This document shows, one piece after another, positions 63,598-64,000 of a stretch of 64,000 bases of DNA. Each line of letters starts with the position of its first letter. Position 1 is the stretch's first letter. A model generated the notes under the pieces. It worked only from the letters and a program-made list of their open reading frames with translations. It ran no database searches and was not told the DNA's origin. Origin of the DNA: Candidatus Nanopelagicales bacterium. Lineage in GTDB: Bacteria; Actinomycetota; Actinomycetes; S36-B12; GCA-2699445. The stretch is from NCBI GenBank assembly GCA_037045355.1, contig JBAOHO010000012.1, positions 310,001 to 374,000 on the forward strand, read 5' to 3'. The translations under genes were made by a program, and so were the position numbers.

Positions 63598-64000
63598 TCA
63601 GTGCTCGCCTTCGCGTTGGGGTGCCTTCTTCCCGCCGGCGGCCGCCATCTCGATGCGGGCGGCGTGGTCCGGCACGTAGGTCTGGGTGTCCTTGGGGGGG
63701 CGGAGGTACCCGGTGGTGGGGGGTCGATCCGGCAACTCGAGCTCGGGTGCCTCGACGTACGTGTACGGGATCGTGGACAGCAGGTGGTTGATGCAGTTGA
63801 TCCGCGCCCGGCGCTTGTCGTCACTTTCCACGACGTACCACGGGGCGGGGTCAACGTCCGTGTGCACGAACATGTCGTCCTTGGCGCGTGAGTAGTCCTC
63901 CCACCGCTTGATCGACTCCAGGTCCATGGGCGACAGCTTCCAGCGCCGCATCGGATCGTCGAGCCGGGAGCGGAACCGCGCCTCCTGTTCCTCGTCGCTG
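63598..64000 (-). CDS. Second polyphosphate kinase 2, N-terminus outside window
   Basis: Only the last 133 codons are visible. They begin SDEEQEARFRSRLDDPMRRW and continue KLSPMDLESIKRWEDYSRAK, DPAPWYVVESDDKRRARINC and VPDHAARIEMAAAG. The motif WKLSPMDL is shared with the complete PPK2 at 27.0 kb, so this is a paralogue of the same family. The Walker motifs lie outside the window. The C-terminal tail differs, ending GKKAPQREGEH. Confidence 0.88.
   Translation of the reverse strand, partial: SDEEQEARFRSRLDDPMRRWKLSPMDLESIKRWEDYSRAKDDMFVHTDVDPAPWYVVESDDKRRARINCINHLLSTIPYTYVEAPELELPDRPPTTGYLRPPKDTQTYVPDHAARIEMAAAGGKKAPQREGEH

Overview
This 64 kb window is high-GC DNA with short or overlapping intergenic gaps and frequent GTG starts. 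It reads as a chromosomal segment of an actinobacterium. The main evidence is the cell-growth and signalling block crgA - pabA/trpG - pknB - pbpA - rodA - pstP - fhaB - fhaA (0.9-9.3 kb), a hallmark of Actinobacteria. An FadE5-like acyl-CoA dehydrogenase and an F420-type luciferase-fold oxidoreductase agree with this. I cannot name the genus. The presence of type IV pili and many GGDEF proteins suggests a free-living, probably environmental, lineage.

Layout. 0-0.6 kb: end of an EamA permease gene, followed by a cluster of DnaA-box-like sites (555-816). 0.87-9.3 kb: the crgA-fhaA block, with the kinase/PBP/phosphatase/FHA genes in one translationally coupled minus-strand run. 9.6-17.7 kb: a type IV pilus locus (pilin, pilT, pilB, pilC, two minor pilins, a large PilX-like protein). 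pilB and pilT are intact, but every other gene there needs one or more frameshift corrections. 17.8-21 kb: two diguanylate cyclases. 21.2-25.2 kb: a hypothetical gene, a benzoylformate-decarboxylase-like enzyme, a toxin-antitoxin pair and tRNA-Leu. 25.4-34.2 kb: a sugar-type symporter, PPK2 coupled to a GH76 protein, a DUF6069-like membrane protein, a frameshifted fadE5-like gene, an LLM oxidoreductase and an alpha/beta hydrolase. 34.3-38.4 kb: an ECF sigma factor with a fused zinc finger, a DUF2892 protein, a rhodanese lipoprotein, a DUF1801-MORN protein, an AlkA-like glycosylase and YaaA.

38.4-49 kb is a long minus-strand run. It holds cysNC and cysD (sulfate activation), a low-molecular-weight phosphatase, and then (upstream, transcribed first) a tightly packed set: a secreted subtilisin-like protease with 15 GRRWA repeats, a membrane histidine kinase, a response regulator, an acetyl-CoA hydrolase/transferase and an Fpg/Nei glycosylase. 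I consider this protease-kinase-regulator set the best candidate for an undescribed system. 49-58.2 kb: three more c-di-GMP proteins (a degenerate metallo-beta-lactamase-GGDEF fusion, a GAF-GGDEF and a PAS-GAF-GGDEF-EAL) interleaved with a geranylgeranyl-reductase-type flavoprotein, an unrecognised gene and a Pcm-type methyltransferase. 58.4-64 kb: a GH114 glycosidase, tRNA-Gly, alanine dehydrogenase, three small secreted proteins and a second PPK2 cut by the window end.

Themes. Five GGDEF proteins plus pili and a GH114 glycosidase point to c-di-GMP control of surface attachment or matrix. Short tandem repeats (7-30 bp units) recur at gene ends and in gaps across the window. No CRISPR array, rRNA, integrase or IS element was seen.
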